Positions 49,401 to 61,700 of a stretch of 64,000 bases of DNA are shown here, piece after piece; position 1 is the stretch's first letter; every line of letters begins with the position of its first letter. This DNA is from CAWGMT01 sp963823675. GTDB taxonomy: Bacteria; Planctomycetota; Planctomycetia; Isosphaerales; Isosphaeraceae. The notes beneath the pieces were generated by a model. That model made no database searches. It was not told where the DNA came from and saw only the letters and a list, made by a program, of their open reading frames with translations. Location of the stretch: positions 62,001 through 126,000 of the forward strand of contig CAWGMT010000009.1 in assembly GCA_963823675.1 (NCBI GenBank), read 5' to 3'. A program made the translations under genes and the position numbers.

Positions 49401-49747
49401 TCATCACGCTCCGCGTGATGATCGCGTTGAAGTAGTCATCACGCTCCGCGTGATGATCGCGTTGAAGTAGTCATCACGCTCCGCGTGATGATCGCGTTGA
49501 AGTAGTCATCACGCTCCGCGTGATGATCGCGTTGAAGTAGTCATCACGCTCCGCGTGATGATCGCGTTGAAGTAGTCATCACGCTCCGCGTGATGATCGC
49601 GTTGAAGTAGTCATCACGCTCCGCGTGATGATCGCGTTGAAGTAGTCATCACGCTCCGCGTGATGATCGCGTTGAAGTAGTCATCACGCTCCGCGTGATG
49701 ATCGCGTTGAAGTAGTCATCACGCTCCGCGTGATGATCGCGTTGAAG
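49398..49747. repeat. Ten perfect copies of a 35-bp unit with an internal palindrome
   Basis: Units start every 35 bp from 49398 to 49713, with no mismatch that I can see. Each contains TCATCACGC-TCC-GCGTGATGA, a 9-bp perfect stem with a 3-base loop, plus a 14-bp spacer ATCGCGTTGAAGTAG (the last base joining the next unit). The first unit includes the stop codon of the amidohydrolase. The last ends 10 bp before the ATG of the amidase. It is not a CRISPR array because there are no unique spacers. The period is not a multiple of three, so it is unlikely to be read as protein. Confidence 0.97.
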
Positions 49748-49757
49748 GGGAGATCGG

Positions 49758-51506
49758 ATGAGTGAACCGTGGTTGGAGGAGGCCGGGCTTACGGAGGGTG
49801 ATGAGGTCCCATCGGCTGAGTCAGACCGGCACCGGTCCGTCGGAATCGGTCGCCGGGCGATTCTCCGAGGCCTGGCGGCCTTGGGCGTAGGCTCGACGGT
49901 ATTCCACCGCGCCCTGGCAGCGCAGGTCGCGCGGTCTGCCTCGGTGACCCCCGAAATGATCAAGCAGGCCGAGTGGATCGCCGGGCTCGAATCTGACCGA
50001 GAAGGAACGTCAGAGCACAGCCCGTTCGGTCGAGCGCAGTCTGCAGCTCGTTCGCCGAGTTGCGCAAGGTGGAGGTCGGCTACGATGTCGCGCCCGCCCT
50101 GACTTTCTTGCCCGCGCCGCCGCGTCCGGCGGCCGCGGTTCGCCGCAACCAGGCCAGGCCGATTGATACCGGGTCAATCCGGCGGCCCGACTCGGACGAT
50201 GCGCTCGCCTTTCTGCCGGTCACGGAGCTATCGGCCCTGATCCGGTCGCGCCAGGTCAGCTCGATGGAGCTGACGCGGCTCTATCTGGCCCGGCTCAAGC
50301 GATTCGATCCCTGCTCAAGTGCGTGGTGACCTTCACCGAGGAACTGGCCGTCAAACAAGCCGCGCAGGCCGACCAGGAGATTGCATCGGGTCATTACCGA
50401 GGTCCTCTGCATGGCATTCCCTGGGGCGCCAAGGACCTGATCGCGTACCCCGGGTATCCCACCACCTGGGGCGCGACGCCATTCAAGAATCGGGTCATCA
50501 ATCAGAAGGCGACCGTCGCCAGCCGTCTGGAGGAGGCGGGGGCGGTGCTGGTGGCAAAGCTGACCTTGGGCGCGCTGGCGCAGGGCGACCAGTGGTTCGG
50601 CGGGCGGACGCGGAGCCCCTGGGACCCGCGCGACGGCTCGAGCGGCTCGTCGGCGGGCTCGGCGTCGTCGGTCGCAGCCGGCCTGGTGGGGTTCGCCATC
50701 GGCAGTGAGACCCTGGGCAGCATCGTTTCCCCCTGCCGGGCCTGCGGGGCCTCGGGGCTGCGCCCGACGTTCGGCCGCGTCAGCCGGCACGGCTGCATGA
50801 CGCTCGCCTGGTCAATGGACAAGCTCGGCCCGATCGCCCGGTCGGTCGAGGACTGTGCGCTGGTCTTCGACGCAATCCACGGCGCCGATCTACGGGATTT
50901 CGCCGCCGTCGATCAGCCGTTCCAGTGGCCGCCAAAGGTCAGCCTGGAACGCCTGAAAATCGGCTACATCGACGAGCGCCTTCGCCCCGCCGACGAGCGC
51001 GAGGAGCTCAAGATCCTGCGCAAGCTGGGGTTCGATCTGGTGCCGATCACGCTGCCCGAGACGCTGCCGGTCTGGGCCGTCACACTGATGCTTGGAACCG
51101 AGGCGGCCACCGTGTTCGACGAGATTGACGCGGAAACATATCACGGAAGGCTTGAACTCCTGGCCCGAGACGTTCCGCAACGGACAGTTCGTGCCGGCCG
51201 TCGAGTACCTTCGGGCCGCTCGGGTGCGCACCAAGCTGATGCAGGCGATGGCCGAGCGGATGGCGGCCGTCGACCTTTACGTCGGGTCGGGCCTGGACCT
51301 GCCGATCACGAACTTGACCGGCCATCCCTCGGTCGTCTTCCCGGTGGGCTTTCGCGACCCGCAACGGCCGCCAGCGCCCGGGCTCGGTGACTCTGACCGG
51401 CCGCCTTTACGACGAGTCAACCTTGCTCGCCGTCGCCCATGCTTTCCAGGAGGCGACCGGCGATCATCGCCAGCAGCCGCCGCTCGAAAGCTTCCTGGCC
51501 GAGTAG
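49758..51506 (+). CDS. Tat-exported amidase-signature enzyme (four frameshifts)
   Basis: ATG 49758 follows GGGGAGATCGG. The Tat-like signal is GRRAILRGLAALGVGSTVFH. The gene then reads through four one-base shifts, near 50000, 50305 (C run: FDP-LLKCVVTF), 51155 and 51370, to the stop at 51506. With these the protein is about 580 residues. The amidase triad is present: Lys in HGIPWGAKDLIAYPG, the Ser-rich loop DGSSGSSAGSASSVAAGLVG, and the nucleophile region FAIGSETLGSI. The closing part LTGRLYDESTLLAVAHAFQE is typical. Members hydrolyse amides in various substrates; Tat export argues against tRNA amidation. With four shifts in one gene, true decay is possible, but every segment is well conserved. 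Confidence 0.82.
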
Positions 51507-51667
51507 GAGGTTTTGAGCGTTCGTTCACGCGCGCCGCCCTGGTTGCTGGTCCGGTCCATTCGATGCCGCGGTATAATGTTCAAGCTGTCCCCATGAGGGT
51601 TGCGACCAGACGCGGCAGGCAATCGACTTCCGGCTAAACGCCTGATGGCAAGCCAGAGGCTTTGGCA

Positions 51668-52087
51668 ATGCGACCTATTGCGGGCTATTCACTGTGGCTG
51701 GGAAATATCGGCGATGCCCGTGAGCGGGGACGCCTTCATGCCGCGGGCATCGTAGCGGTGGTAGATCTGGCGCTCAACGAGCCGCCGGTCGTTCTTCCCC
51801 GCGAGTTGACTTACTGCCGTTTTCCACTTCTGGATGGGCCGGGCAACCCCCCTTGGCTGCTTCGGGCGGCGGTCGAAACTGTGGCCCGTCTCGTGCGCGA
51901 AGACGTTGCCACTCTCGTCTTTTGTGGTGCTGGCATGAGCCGCTCGCCGTGCGTCGCCGGCGCCGCCATCGCTCGCGCCCGTCGTTGTTTGCCCGCCGAA
52001 GGGCTCGCTTTGGTGCTCGCGTCGGGGGTGTCGGACGTTTCTCCGGGGCTCTGGTCCGACATCCAGGCGGTGTTCGCGCAAGAGTAA
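51668..52087 (+). CDS. Dual-specificity protein phosphatase family protein
   Basis: ATG 51668 (MRPIAGYSLWLGNIGDARER) gives 139 residues. The signature CX5R site is present: FCGAGMSRSPCVAGAAIARA, with the usual Ser after the Arg. The general-acid Asp is probably in the loop FPLLDGPGN, as in other small dual-specificity phosphatases. The fold start (LWLGNIGDARE...GIVAVVDLALN) also fits. It probably removes phosphate from proteins or small molecules in the cytoplasm. In this genome, with many Ser/Thr kinases, a protein substrate is plausible. It follows the amidase gene by 160 bp, and no partner is evident. Confidence 0.88.
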   Translation: MRPIAGYSLWLGNIGDARERGRLHAAGIVAVVDLALNEPPVVLPRELTYCRFPLLDGPGNPPWLLRAAVETVARLVREDVATLVFCGAGMSRSPCVAGAAIARARRCLPAEGLALVLASGVSDVSPGLWSDIQAVFAQE

Positions 52088-52754
52088 GTCACGTCATGGC
52101 GCCGACGCAGGTTGTCGGGTCGGCCCGGCGTTCGCCGGCGGTTTAGAGCATCGTTTCCGATTCGATCCTCCCTGGTCGCCCCAGGTTTCGGGGTGTGCCG
52201 ATGCGCACTGTTCCGCCCCCGGCGTGCATCCGCTGCCCCCACGCCGCGGAAAACGGCGGTACATGCAAAGCAAGCGAGACCTAGGCACAATTGCTCAGAT
52301 TATCCGGTCAAAGAACTAATTCGAGCAATGTTGCCTCTCCAACGCAGTATCCCACCCTCCCAAACCACCTAACCGGAACTCGGTGATTGTAAAAATACGA
52401 TGAATAGTCAAAGGATACTTGACACGATGGTATGGGATGAATATGCTGGCCGACTTGAAAGGTGGGTCTAGGCAAAAATAAGCAGGGACCCAAACGGGGC
52501 GAAGCAATCAGGCGAGGCTGGGTCATAAGCTGCGAGAAACCAACGTGGGTGCCCGCCCGATACTTCAGACCGACCTGCATGGCGAGGCGATGTGCTTCCG
52601 ATCGATGTGCCGAGGGTTTTGGTCCCTCAAGGCCTGATCGAGAAGCGGCATCGGGTCGACGAGGAGCGTGTCCGCGGGAAGGAGCCGGTCGCCGGAAAAT
52701 CATCTGATCCTTGATCTGAGATCATCAGGTTTCTTCATCTTCGGAGACTTCCAC
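52088..52754. other. Long intergenic leader region before the giant PKD protein
   Basis: About 670 bp without a supported gene. The first 230 bp are G/C-rich. 52280-52480 is unusually A/T-rich for this genome and holds a near-consensus promoter (52419-52447). From there to the start codon is a leader of about 300 bases with several short complementary segments. No known riboswitch consensus can be assigned by eye. Confidence 0.5.
52419..52447 (+). promoter_or_regulatory. Near-consensus sigma-70 promoter of the giant surface protein
   Basis: TTGACA (52419-52424) and TATGCT (52442-52447) are separated by exactly 17 bases, in an A/T-rich patch. Transcription would begin near 52454, leaving a leader of about 300 bases before ATG 52755. 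Confidence 0.6.
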
Positions 52755-55700
52755 ATGAACGCGACTGCTAGCCGGTTCAACGAAAATCGACGTCGTGCGA
52801 ATCGTAAGATTACGGGCGGTTTCGCCGCGCGGAGGAGCAAATTGGTCCACCAGCGGCCGACGCTCGAGTCGCTGGAAGAACGTACGCTCCTGAGCTTCAC
52901 GCCCATCCCGCAGCCGACCGCCGCCTACGTGAACACGACGACCAACATGTCGGCGTCGATCCCTGGCAACGGAACGTCAATTAACAACCTCGCGGACGGC
53001 ACGCAGACGGTGCACTTCTCGCACGCCGTCATCGCGCAGACCGTGCCGATCGGATGGAGTACCTGGAACAGCCCGCCGGCAACCGAGAGCGCCACGCCGC
53101 GGGTACTGACAGATATCGGCGCGACCACGCTGACGTTGACCCTTGCCGAACCCGCGATCATATTCGGTTTCGAAGCCGAGGGGCAGGTTTTCAATACCCA
53201 GACGATCACGGCGACATTCATGGACGGCGCCGCGACCGTCGGTACGATCTCGCAAAGCGTCAATGGAGACGCTGGGGCTCTTCTCTTCGCCGCGGAGACG
53301 AACCAAGTCTTCACCAGCGTGGTCCTCACCGCGCCCGCCGCCGCCGCCGGCTTTGCCATCGCCCAGGTGAGCTACGATCTGGCGGCCTCGACGCTGACCG
53401 GCTCGACCGGCAACACGATCACGGGAGTTGAGGGCAACCCGACGACCACCTCCCTGCTCGGGACCTTTGTCGACGCCAACCAGGCCGCGACTGCCGCCGA
53501 CTTCACCACCCTGCCCGGCTCGGTCGTGGTCAACTGGGGCGACGGTTCGGTTCCACAAACCCTGGCCGCCGCCAACCTCACCGCGATCGGCACGCCCAAC
53601 GGTGTCGTCTGGACGATCAACGCCACCCACCCCTACGCCGAGGAGGGGACCTACGCCTACACGGTCACGGTGACCGGTTTTGATGGCGCGGCCGCCATCG
53701 TCTCCGGGTCGGCCGTCATCGCCGATGCGCCGCTGACGTCCGTGGCGGTCGTTCCGCCGACCACCATCGCAGAGGGGTTCGTGGTTCTCGCCAGCGCTCA
53801 GCTCTTTGACTTCGACGACGGCAACCCGCTCGCGAAGCCGGCAGACTTCACCACGACGATCGACTGGGGCGACGGCACGCCCCTATCGACGGGAGTCGTT
53901 GGCCAGTTCGGCCCCGGTTCGTTCTACGTCACCAGCGGAGGGCACATCTACGACGAGGCGGGCTCGTACCAGATCAAGATCACGGTCAAGGACATCGGCG
54001 GCTCGCAGCTCCAATCGCCGCCGTCGGGCACGATTACGGTCACCGACGCACCGCTGCTCGCCAGCCCCATCGTGACGCCCCCATTCAACGCGGCCGAAGG
54101 CCAGTTGCTCACCAATATCCCGATCGGGACGTTCATCGACGGGAATCGGTTCGCCACCATGGCTGACTACACCGGCATGATTAACTGGGGCGACGGCTCC
54201 CCCAAGAGCCCGGCCGTCTTCACTCGGGTTGGCACGGTCGCCACCGGCTCGCTCTGGCTGGTCACCGGCTCGCACACGTACACGGAGGCCTCGGGCTCGC
54301 CGTTCCCGGTCACCGTGGCTGTCTCTGACGTGGACGGCAGCGTCCTTGCCGGCGGCATCTCCAACACGGCGACCGTCACCCAGTCGCCCTTGAGCGTCGT
54401 GGTGGTTTCGACCAACGGGACGGCGGGCACTGCGATTCCGTTCGTCCAGGCGATTCTCACGGACACCGGCGGCGAGGATCCGCTGGCTGACTATTCGGCA
54501 ACAATCCTCTGGGGCGACGGCAGCTCCGACACTGTTCCCGGGACGTCGTTTATACCCGGAGTGGCGTCGGGCACGCTGAACATCTTCTTCCCCGCACACA
54601 CTTATGCGACGCCGGGCCTGTACCCGCTCACAGTGGGCGTGAGCGACTCCGACCCCGCGTTCGGGCTCGGCAACGGCTTCGCGCTCATCGCCCCCGCGTC
54701 GATCGTCCCGACGCCGGCCGTCGTCATCGGCCCGTTCGCGGCGACCGAAGGGATCGCGCTTCCCGCGAACACAACGGTCGGCAGCTTTGATGTCGCCGAC
54801 CCGCTCGCGGTGGCGAGCGACTACACGGCGAACATCGACTGGGGCGACGGGTCGCCGAACTCGGTCGGCACCGTGCAGCCGGGTGTAACCGTCGGCGGAA
54901 CCACGACGTTCGCCGTCACGGGCAACCACACCTACGCCGAGAAGGGCTCCTACACCATCACGGTGCAATTCAGCGACAACTACGGCACCACGGTGAGCTC
55001 GACCGCGACCGCCAACGTCGCCGACGCGCCCTTGATTGCCAGCCCCATTGTGACGCCCCCATTCAACGCGGACGAAGGGCAATTACTGACCAATATCCCG
55101 ATCGGGACGTTCATCGACGAGAACCCGGACGCCACGGCTGCTGACTACACCGGAAGGATTAACTGGGGCGACGGCTCGCCACTGAGCACGGCCACCTTCA
55201 CGCGGGTTGGCACGGTCCCCGCCGGCTCGCTCTGGCTGGTCACCGGCTCGCACACGTACGCGTTCGACTCGGGCTCGCCGTTCTCGGTCACCGTGGCGAT
55301 CTCTGACAACGACGGCAGCGTCCTTGCCGGCGGCATCTCCAACACGGCGACCGTCATTCAGACGCCGCTGGTTGTCCAGGCCACGTCCATCAACGGGACC
55401 GCGGGCACGCCGACGATTCCGGGCGGTTTCGCCATCGCGGAGTTCAGCGACAATGCCGGCGCCGACCCGATCGGCGACTACAGCGCGACCATCCAATGGG
55501 GCGACGGCACGTTCGATGATCTGGGCACCGGCGTGACCATCGTCAACGGGCCTAATTCCAATTCATTCTTGGTCATTGCCCCGCCGGCCGGTCACACCTA
55601 CGCCCAGCCGGGCCTGTACCCGATCACGGTGATCGTCCACGACGCCGATGCGGTGGACGGCACAGCCAATTCGTTCGCTCTGATCGCTCCCGCGGCGATC

Positions 55701-58700
55701 ACCGTCCCGGCGGAAGTGGTCATCGGCCCGTTCGCGGCGACCGAAGGGATCGCGCTTCCTCCGAACACGACGGTCGGCATCTTCAACGTCGCCGACCCGC
55801 TCGCGGTGGCGAGCGAGTTCACGGCGATCATCGACTGGGGCGACGGGTCGCCGAGCTCGATCGGCACGATCCAGCCGGGCGTCACAGTCGACGGGACCAC
55901 GACGTTCGACGTGACGGGCAACCACACCTACGTTGAGGCGGGCACCTACACGATCACAGTCCAGTTCAGGGACGCCTTCGGCACCACGGTGACCTCGACC
56001 GCGATCGCGAACGTCGCCGACGCGGCGCTGTTCGACCCCACCGCCGTGAACGTGGTGGGGACCGAGGACGAGTTCTTGAACAATGTCCCGGTGGCGATGT
56101 TCGTGGACGACAACCCGCTGGCCACGCCGGCCGACATCATCTCGTCGATCGACTGGGGCGACGGCACGGCGTCGGGCCCCGGCGTGGTGACGAAGATCGG
56201 TTCGACGGCAACCGGCGCCTCGCTCTTCGAGGTCACAGGCAGCCACGTCTACATGAGCTCGGTCGGTTCGCCGTTCACGCTCACCGTGGACATCGCCGAC
56301 GAGGACACCTACGCCATCAACGGCGGCGTGCCGCAGCTCGTGATCAACCCGACGGCGACGATCAGCGCCGGCTCGATTGAAGTCGATGCCCTGCCGATCG
56401 TGGTGACCCAGGGGGTGCCGACCGGCACCGGCGTACCGGGCGTCCCGACCGCCTCGAACGAACTGCTCGCGACGTTCATCGACGCCAGCGGCGCCGACCC
56501 CCTGGCAAACTACAACGCCACGGTCGACTGGGGCGACTTGACCGGACCCGACACCACGCCGAACATCCCCGGCACCGGCACCCTGACGATCCTCGCGTTG
56601 GGCGGCGACCAGTTCGGCGTGTACGGTACCCACACGTACGCTCAACCGGGCATCTACCGGTTGACTGTGACGGTCAACGACACGGACCCGGCGACCGGCA
56701 TCGGCGCGAACATCGCGTACGTGCTGCCCGCGACGATCGTCACGATCACGCCCAGCCCGGCGCCTGGGGAGGTCCCAGGCGTACTCACGCCTGGCATCGA
56801 AGGAAATCCGCTCGCCGCGAACACGCCGCCCCCCGCGGGCGCCACGGGCGTCGAGCTGGCGACGTTCGTGGTCAACAGCACGACGGCGCCGATCGCCGAC
56901 TACAGCGCCCAGATCGACTGGGGCGACGGGTCGCCGCAGTCCGCCGGCCAGATCACGTTCGACCCGACCGCGACCGCGGCCGACCCCAATGGCTATGAGC
57001 ACTTCGTCGTGACGGGCCAGCACACGTATATCGAGGCGCGGACAGACCCCTACGTCATCACGGTCACCATCACGCAGAGCGCCCCGGGATCGTTCTTCGT
57101 CGATTCGTACCAGCAGGTCCACGTGACCGACTCGGTGACGATCAATGACGCGCCGTTGACGCCGGGCCTCTCGCCGCCGATCTTTGCGACCGAGGACGTG
57201 CCGATCACCAACGTGCTGGTCGGCACGTTCACCGACGCGAATCCGTTCGCCACATCGGCCGATTTCTCGGCGACGATCAACTGGGGTGACGGCTCCTTGC
57301 CGGTTGCCGACCCGGCCACCGAGGTCCGGCTGATCGGCGGCACCGCCGCCGGGGCCGTGTTCGGAGTCTACGGATCGCACCGCTACACGGAGGCCGGCAC
57401 GTTCTCGACCGAGGTCACCGTCGTCGACGAGGACAGTCCCGGCTCGTCGATCAGTGTGCCGCCGGTCGCCGCGCTGAACGTGACCGTGGCAGATTCGCCG
57501 ATCCAGGTAACCGGCCTGTCGGTCGGTCCGTTCACCATCGAGGCGCCGACCCCGGCAGGCCTGGCCGTCGCCACGTTCATCGACGCGGCGTCAACCGACC
57601 CGCTGAGCAATTACATGGCGACGATCGACTGGGGCGACGGCAGCCCGACCGACAACGGCACGATCGTGGCACTGGGCGGCGGCCAGTTCCAGGTTGACGC
57701 CCCGACGCACACCTACCACAGCATCGGCCTGTTCGCAATCAAGGTGACGGTCACCGACGCCGACCCGGCGACGGGCATCGGCTCGGCGTTCGCGTACGTG
57801 AAGGACTCGGTCATCACCGCGATGCCCGCGGGGGAAGGCCCGATTTTCGGCGCGGTTGAAGGGTTGCCGCTGACGGCCACCGTCGCGGCGTTCGCCGACA
57901 CCGACACCCTGCGCATGCCGAGCGACTATCGCGCGGTGATCGACTGGGGCGACGGCTCGCCGCAGTCGGTGGGCATGATCGTGGTCGACCCGTCGTTCGG
58001 CCCCGGCACCGGCCACTTCCTCGTCATGGGCACGCACACCTACGCAGACGAGTTGACGACCGGCTTCACCATCAGCACGACGATCACCGATAACTTCGGT
58101 GCCCAGGCGAACACGACCACGACGGTCAACGCCGTGGCCGACGCGACCTTGACGGCCGGCGCCCGCACCCCGATCTTCGCGACCGAGCAACAGCCGCTCA
58201 ATGACGTCTCGGTGGGTACGTTCATCGACGCCAACCCCGCGGCGACCGCCGCCGACTTCTCGGTCGGCATCCACTGGGGCGATGCCTCGCCCATCTCGCA
58301 CGGCACCGTCCAGCTCGTCGGCGGCACCGCCGCCGGCGCAGTCTTCGCGGTCTATGGGTCGCACGTCTACAACGACGCCGGCACCTTCACGACCTCCTTC
58401 TCGGTGGCCGACGAGGGCGGATCCACGCTGATCAACGCCACCGGCGGCGTGGCGACGATATCGGAGTCCCCGATCAGCGTCAACGTGCTGCCAGAGACTG
58501 TCGGCGTCGGCCAGATGCTGCCCAGCCAGGTCATCGCCACGTTCCTCGATGCGGGCTCAAGCGACCCGGTCACGAACTACACACCGATCATTATCGACTG
58601 GGGCGACGGCACGAGCGTTACGCTCACCGGCGGCACCGGCGTCGCCGCCTTGGGCGGCGGAGTTTACAGCATCACCGCGCCTGCGCACACCTACACCGCG

Positions 58701-61700
58701 GCTGGCGTCTATACCCTCACGGTGACGGTGAACGACACCGACCCAGCCACGGGCATCGGCGCGGCGCTCGTGATCGTCACTCCGGCGGTCTTGACGATCA
58801 CCCCGGCGCCCGGTCCGATCGCCGCGACCGAGGGTCTGCCACTCTCCAGCGTCCCGCTCGCAAGGTTCACCGACAGCAACCCCGGCGCGACAGCCGCCGA
58901 CTTCATCGCCTATATCGACTGGGGCGACGGCTCACCCATCTCGATCGGCTCCGTCACCGCCGGGGGGGCCCGGCACCTTCGTGGTGAAGGGCAACCACAC
59001 GTATGCCGACGAGGGTTCGTACACGGTCACCGTGAGCGTGAACGACGGCGCCGGCGGCGCGGCCCACACAACCCTGACGGCCCGCGTTGCCGACGCGGCC
59101 TTGACGGCCGGCGCCGGAGTGCCGATCTTCGCGACCGAGCAACAGCCGCTTAGTAGCGTCGCGGTGGGTACGTTCGTTGACGCCAACCCCGGCGCGACCG
59201 CGGCCGACTTCTCGGCCAGTATCAATTGGGGCGACGGTTCGCCCGTCACCCCGGCCTTCGTCGAGCTCGTGGGCGGCAGCGGCGCCGGCGCGGTCTTCGC
59301 GGTCTACGGGTCGCACGTCTACAACGACGCCGGCACCTTCACGACCTCCTTCTCGGTGGCCGACGAGGGCGGCTCCACGCTCATCAACGCCACCGGCGGC
59401 GTTGCGACGATATCGGATTCGCCGATCACCGTCAACGTGGTGCCAGAGACTGTCGGCGTCGGCCAGACGCTGCCCAGCAAGGTCATCGCGACGTTCCTCG
59501 ATGCCGGCTCAAGCGACCCGGTCACGAACTACACCCCGATCATCATCAACTGGGGCGACGGCCATATCGATACGCTCACTGGCGGCGCCGGCGTCACCGC
59601 GTTGGGCGGCGGGTCTTTCAGCATCACCGCGCCCGCGCACACCTACACCACGGCCGGAGTCTACACGCTGACGGTGACCGTGAGCGACACCGACCCGGCC
59701 ACGGGCATCGGCGCGGCCCTGGTGATCGTCTCCCCGGCCGTCGTGACGCTCACGCCGGCGCCCCGGCGCCCAGCGGCCCGATCGCCGCGATCGAGGGCAA
59801 ACCGCTCTCCAACGTCGAGCTCGCGACATTCCTCGACAGCGACCCGAGCGCGGTGGCCGGCGACTTCACCGCCGCGATCGACTGGGGCGACGGCTCGCCC
59901 ATTTCGCTCGGCTCCGTCACCCAGCCCGGCGGCGTGGGCCCGTTCATCGTCAGCGGCACCCACACCTACGCCGACGAGGGCGGCCCGTTCACGATCACCG
60001 TGATCGTGACCGACAACATGGGCGGCAAGGGCAGCACCACGCTGTTGGCCACCGTCGCCGACGCGGCCTTGACGGCCGGGGCCGGCGTCCCGATCTTCGC
60101 CACCGAGCAACAGCCCTTGGACGGCGTCGCGATCGGCACGTTCGTCGACGCCAACCCCGGCGCGACCGCCGCTGACTTCACGGTCTCGATCTCCTGGGGC
60201 GACGTCGGGACCCCCGTCACCCCGGGCTTCGTCCAACTCGTGGGCGGCACCACAGGCGGCGCGCTCTTCGCGGTCTATGGGTCGCATGTCTACGACGACG
60301 CCGGCTCGTTCCAGACCACCTTCACGGTGCTCGACAAGGGCGGCTCCTCGCTTCTCGACGCCACCGGCGGCTTGGCGACGATAACGGATGTAGCGATCAG
60401 CGTCAACGTGCTGCCGCAGACCGTCGGCGTCGGCCAACTTGTGCCCAGCCACGTCATCGCCACGTTCACCGATACGGGCTCTACCGACCCGGTCACGAGC
60501 TACACCCCGATCATCATCAACTGGGGCGACGGCACGACCGACGTCCTCACCGGCGGCACCGGCGTAACCCCCTTGGGCGGCGGGGCGTTCAGCATCACCG
60601 CGCCCTGCGCACACCTATACCAGGACCGGAGTCTACGTTCTCGAGGTGACGGTGAGCGACACCGACCCGGCAACGGGCATCGGCGCGGCCCTGGTGATCG
60701 TCACCCCGGCCGCCGTGACGCTCACCCCGACGCCCGGCGCCCCGATCACCGCGATCGAGGGCAACCCGCTAGTCAACGTCCAGCTCGCGACGTTCACCGA
60801 CAGTAACCCCGCCGCGAAGGCCACCGACTTCGTCGCGGTGATCAACTGGGGCGACGGCACGCCCACGTCGCTCGGCACCGTCACCCAGCCCGGCGGCGTG
60901 GGCCCGTTTATTGTCACCGGCAACCACACCTACATCGACGAAGGCGGCCCGTTCACGGTCACCGTGGTCGTCACCGACAACATGGGCGGCACGGGCACCA
61001 CCACCCTGTCGGCCACCGTCGCCGACGCGGCGCTGGTCAACCCGACCGGCCTTCCCGTCAGCGGCACGGTGGGCCATTTGATCTCCAACGCGCCGCTCGG
61101 CGTGTTCACCGACGACAACCCGCTGGCCACCGCCGCCGACTTCACCGTCACCATCGACTGGGGCGACGGCTCGCCGACGTCGCCCGGGTTCGCCACGCTG
61201 GTGGGCGGCTCGGCCACGACGACGCTGTTCAGCGTCTCGGGCAGCCACCTCTACTCGAAGGCTGGCACCTACACCGTCGCAATTACGGTGCACGACGACG
61301 GCGGGAGCGCGACGGCGATCAACACCACGGTGACGGTCAGCGCGTTGCCCATCTTTGGCCAGGCCAACCCAATCGTCGCCACCGAGGGCCTGCCGACCCC
61401 CAACAACCTGCCGGTCGCCACGTTCAACGACCCCGGGGCGGGCCCGGGCACGACGTTCAGCGTCACGGTCTTCTGGGGCGACGGGTCGTCCGACAACAAC
61501 CTCCCCGGCGGCGGCGTCAACGTCGTCAACAACGGCGGCGGCAACTACACGGTGCTCGCCCCGTCCCACACCTACGCCGAGGAAGGCCTGTACGTCCTCA
61601 CGGTCACGATCAGCGGCAGCGACGGCTCCGGGCCGATCTCCCCGACCAACCTCGTCACCGTCAAGGACGCCCCGCTCACCGCCAGCAACGGCGGGCCGTT

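Noticed and set aside
49398..49747. A CRISPR array
   Set aside because: The 35-bp units are continuous with identical spacers and there are no cas genes; this is a simple tandem repeat.
52470..52560. A cyclic-di-GMP or cobalamin riboswitch in the leader of the giant surface protein
   Set aside because: Some GGCAAA/GCGAAGC-like pieces are present, but the core consensus cannot be aligned by eye; left as an untested structured leader.
55563..57380. Long minus-strand open frames opposite the PKD repeat gene
   Set aside because: They repeat with the period of the plus-strand repeats and read as Arg/Asp/Val-rich low complexity, as expected from codon bias in G/C-rich DNA.
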